Shown here in pieces: positions 1 through 6,335 of a stretch of DNA of 8,543 bases; position 1 is the first letter of the stretch; the number at the start of each line of letters is the position of its first letter. Made by a program: the position numbers and the translations under genes. Below the pieces are notes generated by a model. That model worked only from the letters and a program-made list of their open reading frames with translations. It ran no database searches and was not told the origin of the DNA. The DNA comes from Clostridia bacterium (GTDB taxonomy: Bacteria; UBA6262; WVXT01; JAUXBS01): contig JAUXBS010000035.1 in assembly GCA_030619245.1 (NCBI GenBank), positions 1 through 8,543 of the forward strand. The letters run 5' to 3'.

Positions 1-392
1 CCTTTGAGATGGCGTTATCTTATTATAATTTTATTCCTGAAAATATCTATAAGGTTACTTCTGCGAGCACGAAAAAAACATATGGATTTAAAACATCCGT
101 AGCAGAGTTCAATTACAGGACAATTAAGCCGGAACTTTTCTTTGGGTATGAATTAATAGGCCATGACGGGAAGCAATTCAAGATAGCAAGCGCTGAGAAG
201 GCGGTCCTGGATTATTTCTATAATAACCCGGGATTAAAGACAGAAGCCGATTTTGAAAGCTTAAGGTTCAACAGGGAAGTTTTTCTGGATAAGATTAAGA
301 TAGGAAAATTAAGGGAATTCCTGGGTAAGTTTTCTCAGAAGGCGCTTACAAGGAGAGTAAATTCTTTTATGGAGTATATAAAAAATGCTTGA
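1..392 (+). CDS. AbiEi-family type IV antitoxin, C-terminal part (5' end outside window)
   Basis: This is the antitoxin half of an AbiE-type toxin-antitoxin pair. In the family, an N-terminal winged-helix domain binds the operon promoter and a C-terminal domain neutralises the toxin. The reading frame is open to the left edge (first full codon at position 3), so the internal ATG at 9 is probably not the true start and the DNA-binding domain is missing here. About 129 residues remain. They carry the family pattern: SYYNFIPENIYKVTS, then TKKTYGF, then IKPELFFGYE, then IASAEKAVLDYFY, followed by a charged helical C-terminus. The TGA stop overlaps the toxin ATG by 8 bases (ATGCTTGA), which suggests translational coupling. 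The family is expected to autoregulate, but the promoter lies outside the window. The DNA is AT-rich compared with the genes from 1181 onward. The family call is from remembered motifs and is fairly secure. Confidence 0.82.
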   Translation, partial: FEMALSYYNFIPENIYKVTSASTKKTYGFKTSVAEFNYRTIKPELFFGYELIGHDGKQFKIASAEKAVLDYFYNNPGLKTEADFESLRFNREVFLDKIKIGKLREFLGKFSQKALTRRVNSFMEYIKNA

Positions 393-1161
393 TATAAAAC
401 AGATAGAATCGTTTTATCCTGAATCCTTAAGGGCGTACAGGAAAAGCTTGTTACGTGAGTATTTGCAGTATAAAATCCTTGAGATTATCTTCAATTCGGA
501 GTTTGCCGGCAAACTGTCATTTATGGGAGGCACTGCAATACATATTCTGCACGGTAATAGCAGGTTTTCTGAAGACCTGGATTTTGATAATATCAGTCTG
601 GCCAGAAAAGAGTTCTTGTCATTATCTGCCTTAATTAATGATAAGTTAAAACTTGAAGGCCATAAAATAGAGGTACGAAATATTTTCACAAAAAAGTACG
701 GTTGTTATATAAAATTTAATGAAATACTTTTCAGGAACAGTATTTCAGGGCATAAAGACGAAAAACTGGTTATCAGGATTGATGCGGAGCCTCAGATATT
801 CAAGTATCAGCCGGAGAAGGTTATATTAAATAAATTTGATGTATTCCTAATGATAAATACCGTACCCGTGGATATATTGTTATCGCAGAAGTTATATGCT
901 ATTCTAAATCGCAGGCGTTCCATGGGCAGGGATTTCTTTGATATGATGTTTTTAGCCGGCAGGATTAAGCCAAACAAAGATTATTTAAAATCAAAGATTA
1001 AAATCAAAGGTATAGTTGATTTAAAAAATAAACTTCTTAATAAATGCAGGAAATTGGATTTCAAGGCATTAAAGAAGGATGTTGAACCGTTTTTATATAA
1101 TTCACAGGATGCTAAGAAGGTGTTGTTGTTTAAAAAGTTCATGGAGGATTATAAATTTTAG
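385..1161 (+). CDS. AbiEii/AbiGii-family nucleotidyltransferase toxin
   Basis: This is the toxin half of the AbiE-type pair, 258 residues. Members are DNA polymerase beta-like nucleotidyltransferases; some add nucleotides to tRNA acceptor ends and so stop translation. Visible motifs are MGGTAIHILHG (47-57), followed by RFSEDLDF (60-67), whose D64 and D66 match the metal-binding Asp pair. RIDAEP (131-136) supplies a likely third carboxylate at D133. LLSQKLYAI with K169 and GRDFFDMMFL (181-190) match the conserved family motif usually seen as RGRDFYD. All motifs are present, so the enzyme looks intact. The start at 385 overlaps the antitoxin stop. The region is about 35% GC in a line counted by hand, versus about 47% in a line of the RNase Z gene, consistent with acquisition as a mobile defence or addiction cassette. 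The substrate in this organism is not known. Confidence 0.88.
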   Translation: MLDIKQIESFYPESLRAYRKSLLREYLQYKILEIIFNSEFAGKLSFMGGTAIHILHGNSRFSEDLDFDNISLARKEFLSLSALINDKLKLEGHKIEVRNIFTKKYGCYIKFNEILFRNSISGHKDEKLVIRIDAEPQIFKYQPEKVILNKFDVFLMINTVPVDILLSQKLYAILNRRRSMGRDFFDMMFLAGRIKPNKDYLKSKIKIKGIVDLKNKLLNKCRKLDFKALKKDVEPFLYNSQDAKKVLLFKKFMEDYKF

Positions 1162-1180
1162 ATTAACAATTATTAAGAAC

Positions 1181-1819
1181 ATGACAAAAAAGGCGCGACT
1201 GCTAAAGACATACGGGGCAATAAAGCCTGTTATAAGAAAGAGGCTGAAAGAACTTGCTTCAAACCGGGACAGGCCGGACAGGCATGTGTTTGCAGAACTC
1301 GCATTCTGTATATGCACTCCACTGTCAAAGGCGGTCCACTGCAATGAGGCAGTAAATGAGCTTGAAAGGACAGGGGTATTATTCAAGGGGAGCGCCGGAG
1401 ATATCAGGGCGTACCTGGGAAGGGTCAGGTTCAACAGGAACAAATCACGATATATCGTTAATGCCAGGGAATACCTGACGGATAACGGCAGGATAAGGAT
1501 TAAAGATAAACTTGATGTAAGTAATGTATTTGAAACAAGGAAGTGGCTTGACAGGAATATCCCCGGAATAGGTTTCAAGGAGGCGAGTCACTTTCTCCGG
1601 AACCTGGGGTTTGGGAAGGACCTGGCAATACTTGACGTCCACGTGCTGAAGAACCTGAAGGAGTTTAAGGTTATAAGAAATATTCCTGACCCGGTTTCAA
1701 AGAAGCGGTACTTATTGATTGAAGATAAAATGAGAGAGTTTGCGAAGAGGATAAATATACCACTGATAGAACTTGACTTCTTATTATGGTATAATGAAAC
1801 GGGGGTAATTGTAAAATGA
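1181..1819 (+). CDS. ogg: N-glycosylase/DNA lyase, Ogg2-type 8-oxoguanine DNA glycosylase
   Basis: This is a base-excision repair enzyme that removes 8-oxoguanine from DNA and nicks the abasic site through a Schiff-base lysine. The protein has 212 residues, close to the roughly 207 of the Methanocaldococcus jannaschii enzyme. The helix-hairpin-helix motif is IPGIGFKEASHFLRNLG (127-143), with candidate catalytic lysine K133. The catalytic aspartate is D152 in AILDVHVL (149-156). The protein ends in lysine (K212); in Ogg2 enzymes the terminal lysine is reported to help tell 8-oxoguanine from guanine. I chose ATG 1181 rather than the in-frame ATG at 1079, because the extra 34 residues would lie inside the toxin gene and do not look like family sequence. 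The Shine-Dalgarno site is weak. The gene starts 19 bases after the toxin stop, and its TGA overlaps the next ATG by ATGA, so it is coupled to the metal permease gene. Confidence 0.9.
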   Translation: MTKKARLLKTYGAIKPVIRKRLKELASNRDRPDRHVFAELAFCICTPLSKAVHCNEAVNELERTGVLFKGSAGDIRAYLGRVRFNRNKSRYIVNAREYLTDNGRIRIKDKLDVSNVFETRKWLDRNIPGIGFKEASHFLRNLGFGKDLAILDVHVLKNLKEFKVIRNIPDPVSKKRYLLIEDKMREFAKRINIPLIELDFLLWYNETGVIVK

Positions 1820-2712
1820 CAAAAGAATTTCTTTCAACTTTAATCCATTATCTTATTGAAGTTGCGCCGGCGCTGGCAATAGGGCTGGTTCTAAGCGGTA
1901 TAGTCCATGAGTACCTTCCCCAGAAATGGGTGAATAAGTATCTTGGCAAAAAGGGTATTATGCCTATACTGCTTGCCACTGTTGCGGGAATAATCCTGCC
2001 CCTGTGCTGTTTTGGTTCACTGCCTGTTGCAATCGGATTCAAGAAGAAGGGCGTGGCGCTGGGGCCTGTGCTTGCCTTTTTGGTGGCAACTCCGGCAACT
2101 TCAATCACTGCTGTCGCGGTTACTTATAAGCTCCTTGGAATAGGTTTTACTGTTTACCTGTGCTTGTCGGTAATAATCATGGGGCTGGTGATAGGTATCA
2201 TAGGAAACCTGCTGCCTTATGAGCCGGGGGTTGAGGTTGAAGGGGATAAGTGCCCCCACTGTGAAGAGGGTGACCACGAGGAACACAGGCATCATGAGAA
2301 GGGGTTTGTCAACAAGGTAATTTCGGTGGTTTATTATGCCTATGACATGTTAAGGGAGATGTGGCTTGAGCTGATAATAGGCCTTGTTATTGCCGCTGTT
2401 GTTGCGGGTATTGTCCCCGTAGGCGACTTCATCGGGGTTTACCTGTCAGGAGGATTCGGTTATGTGTTTGCTCTTGTGTTCGGCCTTATCATGTATATTT
2501 GCTCAACGGCAAGCGTTCCCATGGTTCATGCATTTATTACGCAGGGGATGAGCGCGGGCGCCGGGCTGATACTCCTCATAGCGGGCCCGGTAACGAGTTA
2601 TGGCGCTCTTCTGATTGTCAGGAAGGAATTCGGGAACAGGGTGCTTGTGATTTACCTGGCTGTTGTATGTATTTCAGCATTATTGATGGGATATTTATTT
2701 TCACTGGCGTGA
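1816..2712 (+). CDS. SO_0444-family Cu/Zn efflux permease (ArsP/DUF318-like)
   Basis: A 298-residue inner-membrane permease that probably exports copper or zinc. Two hydrophobic halves, each with about four membrane segments (roughly 8-30, 48-70, 80-105, 108-132, then 165-200, 212-232, 246-268, 275-296), flank a hydrophilic loop. The first half has LPLCCFGSLPVAIGFKKKG (61-79) with the paired cysteines C64 and C65. The second half has YICSTASVPMVHAF (227-240) with C229, then AGPVTSYGALLIVRKEFG. Such paired conserved segments are typical of the family. The loop contains CPHC (146-149) followed by a run rich in His, Asp and Glu (151-161: H154, H157, H159, H160), a plausible soft-metal binding or sensing site. 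The start overlaps the Ogg2 stop. No ArsR/MerR-type regulator is adjacent, although metal exporters often have one. The exact metal is inferred from the family name only. Confidence 0.87.
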   Translation: MTKEFLSTLIHYLIEVAPALAIGLVLSGIVHEYLPQKWVNKYLGKKGIMPILLATVAGIILPLCCFGSLPVAIGFKKKGVALGPVLAFLVATPATSITAVAVTYKLLGIGFTVYLCLSVIIMGLVIGIIGNLLPYEPGVEVEGDKCPHCEEGDHEEHRHHEKGFVNKVISVVYYAYDMLREMWLELIIGLVIAAVVAGIVPVGDFIGVYLSGGFGYVFALVFGLIMYICSTASVPMVHAFITQGMSAGAGLILLIAGPVTSYGALLIVRKEFGNRVLVIYLAVVCISALLMGYLFSLA

Positions 2713-2756
2713 TGCCTCTGACAGATATTTGCATATGAAGGGCAGGAGCACTATAT

Positions 2757-2763
2757 AGGAAGG
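2757..2763 (+). promoter_or_regulatory. Shine-Dalgarno site of the RseC-family gene
   Basis: AGGAAGG ends 4 bases before ATG 2768 and supports that start. It sits at the end of a 55-base gap after the permease. I see no convincing promoter or terminator in that gap, so read-through from the permease is likely. Confidence 0.7.
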
Positions 2764-2767
2764 TTAT

Positions 2768-3205
2768 ATGGAAGAAAAAGGAAAGGTTCTGGAAATTAAC
2801 GGGAATACCGTTAAGGTTGAGGTTGAATCAGCCGCCTGCGGGGAGTGCGACCACTACCGGATATGCAACCCAACGGGTGAGAAGAAGACTATTGAGTTAA
2901 GAAACGATGCGGGAGTAAAGGCCGGGGACAGGGTTACGGTAGCCATTGACAATGCAGTATTTTCACGGGTTGCTGTCCTGGTTTACGGCGTACCCGTGCT
3001 TGGGCTGGTCGCGGGTTATTTAATCGGTGAAAGAGTATTCGGTTCAGAACCCGCGGGCATTGCCGCCGGTACTGTTACGTTTATTATGGTTTATGTTGTA
3101 TTGGCAGTTCTTGACAGGACGGTGTTCAGCAGGAAGGACAGGTTGAATTCAAGGATAGTTGAAGTCATCGGAGATCCAACTCCGGATAATGCTCCAGAGA
3201 GTTAA
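2768..3205 (+). CDS. RseC/MucC-family membrane protein (SoxR-reducing system family)
   Basis: A small 145-residue membrane protein. In enterobacteria, RseC belongs to the system that keeps SoxR reduced and also affects the RpoE envelope stress response; in many other bacteria its role is unknown. The N-terminal half is a soluble beta-rich segment (MEEKGKVLEINGNTVKVEVE) with cysteines C24, C27 and C33 in ACGECDHYRICNP, the family's usual Cys cluster and a possible metal or Fe-S ligand set. KAGDRVTVAI (51-60) is also typical. Two membrane segments follow, about 66-88 and 97-116, then a short charged C-terminus. Neither rnf/rsx electron-transport genes, soxR, nor rpoE/rseA/rseB are visible nearby, so the enterobacterial role cannot be transferred directly. 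The neighbourhood of metal export and oxidised-base repair fits a redox or metal role. Confidence 0.85.
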   Translation: MEEKGKVLEINGNTVKVEVESAACGECDHYRICNPTGEKKTIELRNDAGVKAGDRVTVAIDNAVFSRVAVLVYGVPVLGLVAGYLIGERVFGSEPAGIAAGTVTFIMVYVVLAVLDRTVFSRKDRLNSRIVEVIGDPTPDNAPES

Positions 3206-3207
3206 TC

Positions 3208-3645
3208 ATGTATAAAGTAAGGATTAATGCTGATTTTAATGTAGCCCGGGTGCTTGAAATATACAGTGCCGAGAAGTGGTGGAAGAGTTCCAAAAACGCT
3301 AAAGAGGTTTTAAGTAAGGCGTTCAAGGGGTCTTATGCCTATGCCTGCCTTTATTACGACAATAGGCTGGTTGGCGCCGGCAGGGTCAGTTCGGATGGAA
3401 TAAGCGATGCTTATATCCATGAAGTTGCTGTCAGCAAGGCGCACAGGGGCAGGGGAGGCGGAAAGAAAATAGTCAAGGCCCTGGTAAGGCACATGAAATC
3501 AAAGGGGGTTGACTGGATAGTACTGATAGCGCAGCCGGGCACAACCGGATTCTGGGAGGATATGGGGTTTTCCAGTATGAAAGGGCATGCGCCAATGAGA
3601 TACAAACAGAAAGCCCGGGATAACAGGAGTAAAAGAAAGATATAA
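3208..3645 (+). CDS. GNAT-family N-acetyltransferase
   Basis: A 145-residue single-domain acetyltransferase that would transfer acetyl from acetyl-CoA to an amine on an unknown substrate. The acetyl-CoA pyrophosphate-binding loop is HRGRGGGKKIVKALV (79-93), preceded by the usual strand YIHEVAVSKA (69-78). The last conserved element, TGFWEDMGF (113-121), matches the common family ending in which a bulky residue run packs against the cofactor. The length is normal for one GNAT domain. The basic tail (RYKQKARDNRSKRKI) has no assigned role. The start lies 2 bases after the RseC stop, with GAGAG (3197-3201) as a modest ribosome site. The next gene starts 1 base after its stop and encodes another GNAT-fold enzyme class, so the two may act together, but nothing in the sequence shows the substrate. 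Confidence 0.85.
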   Translation: MYKVRINADFNVARVLEIYSAEKWWKSSKNAKEVLSKAFKGSYAYACLYYDNRLVGAGRVSSDGISDAYIHEVAVSKAHRGRGGGKKIVKALVRHMKSKGVDWIVLIAQPGTTGFWEDMGFSSMKGHAPMRYKQKARDNRSKRKI

Positions 3646-3646
3646 A

Positions 3647-4546
3647 GTGGAATATAAGAAGATTGAAGTCAGGGATAAAAGTATAATTCAGGAATTCTAC
3701 GATAAAACAACACAGTGGTTTTCCGAGTACACCTTTTCAACTCATGTTGCGTGGAATACAGGCGGTTATGAATACAGGTACAGGGTTGAGGATGATACTT
3801 TATATGTTATTGTTGAGAAACTCTCAGCAGGAAGGCCGATAATGTTGAAGCCCATTTGCCTGAAGAGTGAGCTTGCTCCCGAAGACCTGTCCGTGATTGC
3901 CGGGAGAGAGGGCATAGATTTATTCCTGTGTATTGATCAGCATTACCTGGAAACTTTCAACAGGGATGAATGGGAAGAGTTCTTTGAGATTGGAGAGGAC
4001 AGGAGGTGGGGTAATTATTATTATTTGTCCCGGGAGCTTGCTGAATTTAAGGGTAGTAAGTTTTCGAAGAAGAGGAACCTCGTAAAACAATTCATAAGGG
4101 AATATTCCGGGGATAGAGTCGAGGTAAAGCGTTGTTCGGGAGTTTTAATAAGGGAATGTATCAAGTTGCATGAGAAATGGTATGAAGAGAAGGGTGACTA
4201 CGATAATAAAATGATTAATAGGGAAATCAGCGCGCTCAGGACTTCTCTTAACGAGTTTAAATCCCTTGGGCTTGAGGGGATAGGTTTGTTTATGAAAGAT
4301 GAATTAAAGGCATTCGCGATATATGAGAGGCTGAACGCTGAGGCAATGGTGGTTCATTTTGAGAAGGTGGTAAGAGGATACAAGGGATTGCCTCAGTACT
4401 TCCTGAGCCGGACTGCCGAAATCGTAAGGGATGAGTACAAGTATATAAACAGGGAAGGGGATATGGACGACAGTGGATTAAGACAGGCAAAACAGTCAAA
4501 CAGGCCTGTGTTCATAGAAAGGTCTTACAGGTTACGCCTCAGGTGA
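3647..4546 (+). CDS. DUF2156 protein, phosphatidylglycerol lysyltransferase C-terminal-like domain
   Basis: A 299-residue soluble protein that resembles the C-terminal catalytic domain of MprF-type lysyl-phosphatidylglycerol synthases (a tandem GNAT fold that uses aminoacyl-tRNA). Recognisable segments are NYYYLSRELAEFKGSKFSKK (123-142) followed by a RN..KQF pattern, then AMVVHFEKVVRGYKGLPQYF (233-252), and YINREGDMDDSGLRQAKQSN (266-285) followed by RP. The N-terminal hydrophobic flippase region of full MprF is absent, so the protein is a stand-alone cytoplasmic form whose acceptor may not be a lipid. The start is GTG at 3647, one base after the GNAT stop; an AGGAG at 3625-3629 is rather far upstream, so coupling probably matters. 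Function is inferred from the fold only. Confidence 0.8.
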   Translation: MEYKKIEVRDKSIIQEFYDKTTQWFSEYTFSTHVAWNTGGYEYRYRVEDDTLYVIVEKLSAGRPIMLKPICLKSELAPEDLSVIAGREGIDLFLCIDQHYLETFNRDEWEEFFEIGEDRRWGNYYYLSRELAEFKGSKFSKKRNLVKQFIREYSGDRVEVKRCSGVLIRECIKLHEKWYEEKGDYDNKMINREISALRTSLNEFKSLGLEGIGLFMKDELKAFAIYERLNAEAMVVHFEKVVRGYKGLPQYFLSRTAEIVRDEYKYINREGDMDDSGLRQAKQSNRPVFIERSYRLRLR

Positions 4547-4550
4547 AAGG
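4546..4550 (+). promoter_or_regulatory. Shine-Dalgarno site that decides the cutA start
   Basis: AAAGG lies 8 bases before ATG 4559. An in-frame TTG at 4553 is too close to this site to be a good start, and a second ATG at 4568 would need the weaker GGAGAG at 4561-4566 almost touching it. ATG 4559 is therefore preferred. Confidence 0.5.
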
Positions 4551-4558
4551 GATTGAAT

Positions 4559-4882
4559 ATGGAGAGCATGGATTATATTATTGTTTTTATTACTTCGGGC
4601 TCGGTTAAGGAGGCGGAGAAAATCGCTGATACACTCGTAAAAAGAGCGCTGGCCGCCTGCGTGAGCATCATCCCTGAAGTAAAGTCAGTGTTTTCCTGGA
4701 AGGGCAAGGTTGAGAACGAGAAGGAAGTACTGCTTGTTGTAAAGTCAAAAAGAGCGGTGTTTAGCGAACTGGTGAAACAGGTAAAGGCAGTGCATAAATA
4801 CGAGGTGCCGGAAATTATTGCGCTGCCGATAGTTGAGGGAAGCAGGGACTACCTTGACTGGATGGACAGTGAAATTAATTGA
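4559..4882 (+). CDS. cutA: CutA divalent-cation tolerance protein
   Basis: CutA1 is a small, very stable trimeric cytoplasmic protein of the ferredoxin-like fold. It was named for a copper-tolerance phenotype in E. coli, although its molecular job is still debated. The product has 107 residues from ATG 4559, the usual family size. All typical blocks are present: LAACVSIIPEVKSVFSWKGK (31-50) with C34, EKEVLLVVKSK (54-64), HKYEVPEIIALPI (79-91) and YLDWMD (98-103). The in-frame TTG 4553 and ATG 4568 are alternative starts; family alignments begin around the MDYIIVFIT segment, so 4568 cannot be ruled out. Its presence in the same transcript as a Cu/Zn exporter supports a metal-handling context but does not prove function. 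Confidence 0.93.
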   Translation: MESMDYIIVFITSGSVKEAEKIADTLVKRALAACVSIIPEVKSVFSWKGKVENEKEVLLVVKSKRAVFSELVKQVKAVHKYEVPEIIALPIVEGSRDYLDWMDSEIN

Positions 4883-4886
4883 AAAT

Positions 4887-4892
4887 GGAGGG
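4887..4892 (+). promoter_or_regulatory. Strong Shine-Dalgarno site of the flavodoxin gene
   Basis: GGAGGG (4887-4892) lies 5 bases before ATG 4898. It covers the first base of the in-frame GTG at 4892, so that GTG is an unlikely start. This is the strongest ribosome site in the run. Confidence 0.7.
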
Positions 4893-4897
4893 TGTTT

Positions 4898-5383
4898 ATG
4901 AAAACGCTGGTTTTGTTTTATACTTTTTCCGGGAAAACAGGTGTTGTTTCTAAGGCGCTTGGAGAATACCTGAAGGCGGAAGTTGTTGAAGTCAGGGACA
5001 GGAAAGGCAGGAAAGGTTTTTCCGGCATGCTTTCCCTCATGAAGGCTGCCGGGGCGGATGCGCCTGTTGAAACGGATCCTGAGACGGTTGACCTGTCAGG
5101 GTATGATAGAATATTTCTTGGCAGTCCCAACTGGGGCTCAAGGCCTCCCGCGCCGGTGAATTCATTCATTGCGAAAAATAACTTTTCAGGCAGGGAATTG
5201 ACTTTATTTATTGTACAGCACGCGTTCGGCGCGCGCAGGGTTGTAGATAATATTACTAAAAGAATAGAGGAAAAAGGCGGCAGTGTCGGGGCATGTTTTC
5301 ATATAAATACATTTTTAAGGAGTAAGAAGAGGATATACGGTAATACCATAAAGAAAGTAAAAGAAATCACGGGAGGAGAATAA
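4898..5383 (+). CDS. Flavodoxin-family protein
   Basis: A 161-residue single-domain flavodoxin-like protein, expected to bind FMN and carry electrons in the cytoplasm or to act as a small flavin oxidoreductase. The first strand and phosphate-binding loop are LVLFYTFSGKTGVVSKALGE (4-23), with TFSGKT (9-14) matching the T-x-S-G-x-T loop. DLSGYDRIFLGSPNWGSRPP (65-84) matches the conserved third strand and the flavin-contacting loop; N78 and W79 lie there. FIVQHAFGARRVVDNI (104-119) corresponds to the next strand and helix. The loop at 33-55 (basic, then small residues) is typical of the longer bacterial and archaeal flavodoxin-like group rather than of classic flavodoxins. No ferredoxin-type cysteine cluster is fused. 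ATG 4898 is chosen over GTG 4892 because of the strong ribosome site. The redox partner is unknown. Confidence 0.84.
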   Translation: MKTLVLFYTFSGKTGVVSKALGEYLKAEVVEVRDRKGRKGFSGMLSLMKAAGADAPVETDPETVDLSGYDRIFLGSPNWGSRPPAPVNSFIAKNNFSGRELTLFIVQHAFGARRVVDNITKRIEEKGGSVGACFHINTFLRSKKRIYGNTIKKVKEITGGE

Positions 5384-5393
5384 CCAATACGAT

Positions 5394-6335
5394 ATGAAAC
5401 TGATATTTCTCGGAACCGGCGCAGCAGTACCCACGTTAAAGAGAAACGTTACTTCTGTTGTTTTACGTTTTGAGGACACCGGCAGGTACTGGCTGTTTGA
5501 CTGCGGCGAAGGCACGCAGCATCAGTTGAAAAAGGCATCCTTTAGGTTGTCAAAGCTTGAGAAGGTATTTATATCCCACTTCCACGGTGACCATGTGTTC
5601 GGCCTTCCCGGCATGCTTTCCACCAGGGGGCTTGAAGGCATAAAGGAAAGAGTGGATATTTACGGCCCGAAGGGTATTAAATCCTTCATAGAGGAAAACA
5701 GGAAGATAGTGAACTTTCACCTGACTTATGAACTGGGGATAAATAATTTTCCAAAGAAAGGCATGGGAGTTGTATATGAGGATAATAAGTTCATTGTCCG
5801 GTCAGCGTTATTGAACCACAGCGTGTCAGCTTACGGGTTTTCGGTAAAGAGGAAACCAAGGTACAGGTTCCTGATGGAGAAGGCAAGGAAATGCGGCGTA
5901 CCGGAGGGGCCGTTGTTCGGAGAGTTGAAAGAAGGGAAGTCCATAAAACTCAAGGACGGCAGGCGTTTGAACGGCAGGGATTTCGTGGAAAAGGTTGATG
6001 ACGGGAAGAAGCTGGTTTACTGCAGTGATACTGCCTATTGTGAGAATTCCGTTGAACTTGCAAAGAATGCGGATGTATTGATACACGAAGCAACGTTTTC
6101 AGGAAAAGAGCAGGAACTTGCCGACAAAAGCCTGCACTCTTCTGTCGGGGATGCCTGCAGGGTTGCAACGGAGGCAGGGGTTTCGCGGTTGATACTCACT
6201 CATTTCAGTCCCAGGTATGATACTAAAATAAGAGATGGGACCGTTTATACAATGGAGAACATGGCTGATGAGGCGAAAGCGCTGTTTCCGGAGACTCTTA
6301 TGGCAAAGGATTTCATGGAGTATGAGATAAAATGA
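5394..6335 (+). CDS. rnz: Ribonuclease Z (tRNA 3'-end endonuclease)
   Basis: RNase Z is a metallo-beta-lactamase nuclease that cuts the 3' trailer from tRNA precursors. The 313 residues match the usual short form (about 300-320). The N-terminus MKLIFLGTGAAVPT is diagnostic, followed by LFDCGEGTQHQL (34-45). The zinc motif is SHFHGDHVFGLPG (61-73) with H62, H64, D66 and H67. Further ligands are H142 in NHSV, D212 in CSDTAY, and H270 in LTHFSPRY (268-275). HEATF (231-235) and SLHSS (246-250, H248) are the family motifs near the active site. Residues about 151-183, rich in Lys and Arg with PEGPLFGELKEGKSI, correspond to the flexible exosite arm that grips tRNA. All catalytic residues are present. 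AGGAGA (5374-5379) lies 14 bases before the ATG, a long spacing. The stop overlaps the next start (ATGA). No tRNA gene is nearby. Confidence 0.96.
   Translation: MKLIFLGTGAAVPTLKRNVTSVVLRFEDTGRYWLFDCGEGTQHQLKKASFRLSKLEKVFISHFHGDHVFGLPGMLSTRGLEGIKERVDIYGPKGIKSFIEENRKIVNFHLTYELGINNFPKKGMGVVYEDNKFIVRSALLNHSVSAYGFSVKRKPRYRFLMEKARKCGVPEGPLFGELKEGKSIKLKDGRRLNGRDFVEKVDDGKKLVYCSDTAYCENSVELAKNADVLIHEATFSGKEQELADKSLHSSVGDACRVATEAGVSRLILTHFSPRYDTKIRDGTVYTMENMADEAKALFPETLMAKDFMEYEIK

Noticed and set aside
1079..1180. N-terminal extension of the Ogg2 reading frame from ATG 1079
   Set aside because: The 34 extra residues lie inside the toxin gene in another frame, do not resemble the family, and the protein from ATG 1181 already has the family length.
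1102..1578. 158-codon minus-strand open frame antisense to ogg2
   Set aside because: It is a shadow of a well-supported plus-strand gene; its Ser/Leu-rich translation shows no domain.
2499..2738. 79-codon plus-strand open frame in the end of the permease gene
   Set aside because: It overlaps the permease in another frame and has no family features; the permease frame is strongly supported by conserved segments.
2713..2767. Possible promoter or terminator in the 55-base gap before the RseC gene
   Set aside because: A TATATA at 2752 and a CATATG palindrome are present, but there is no matching -35 element and no stable stem followed by T residues.
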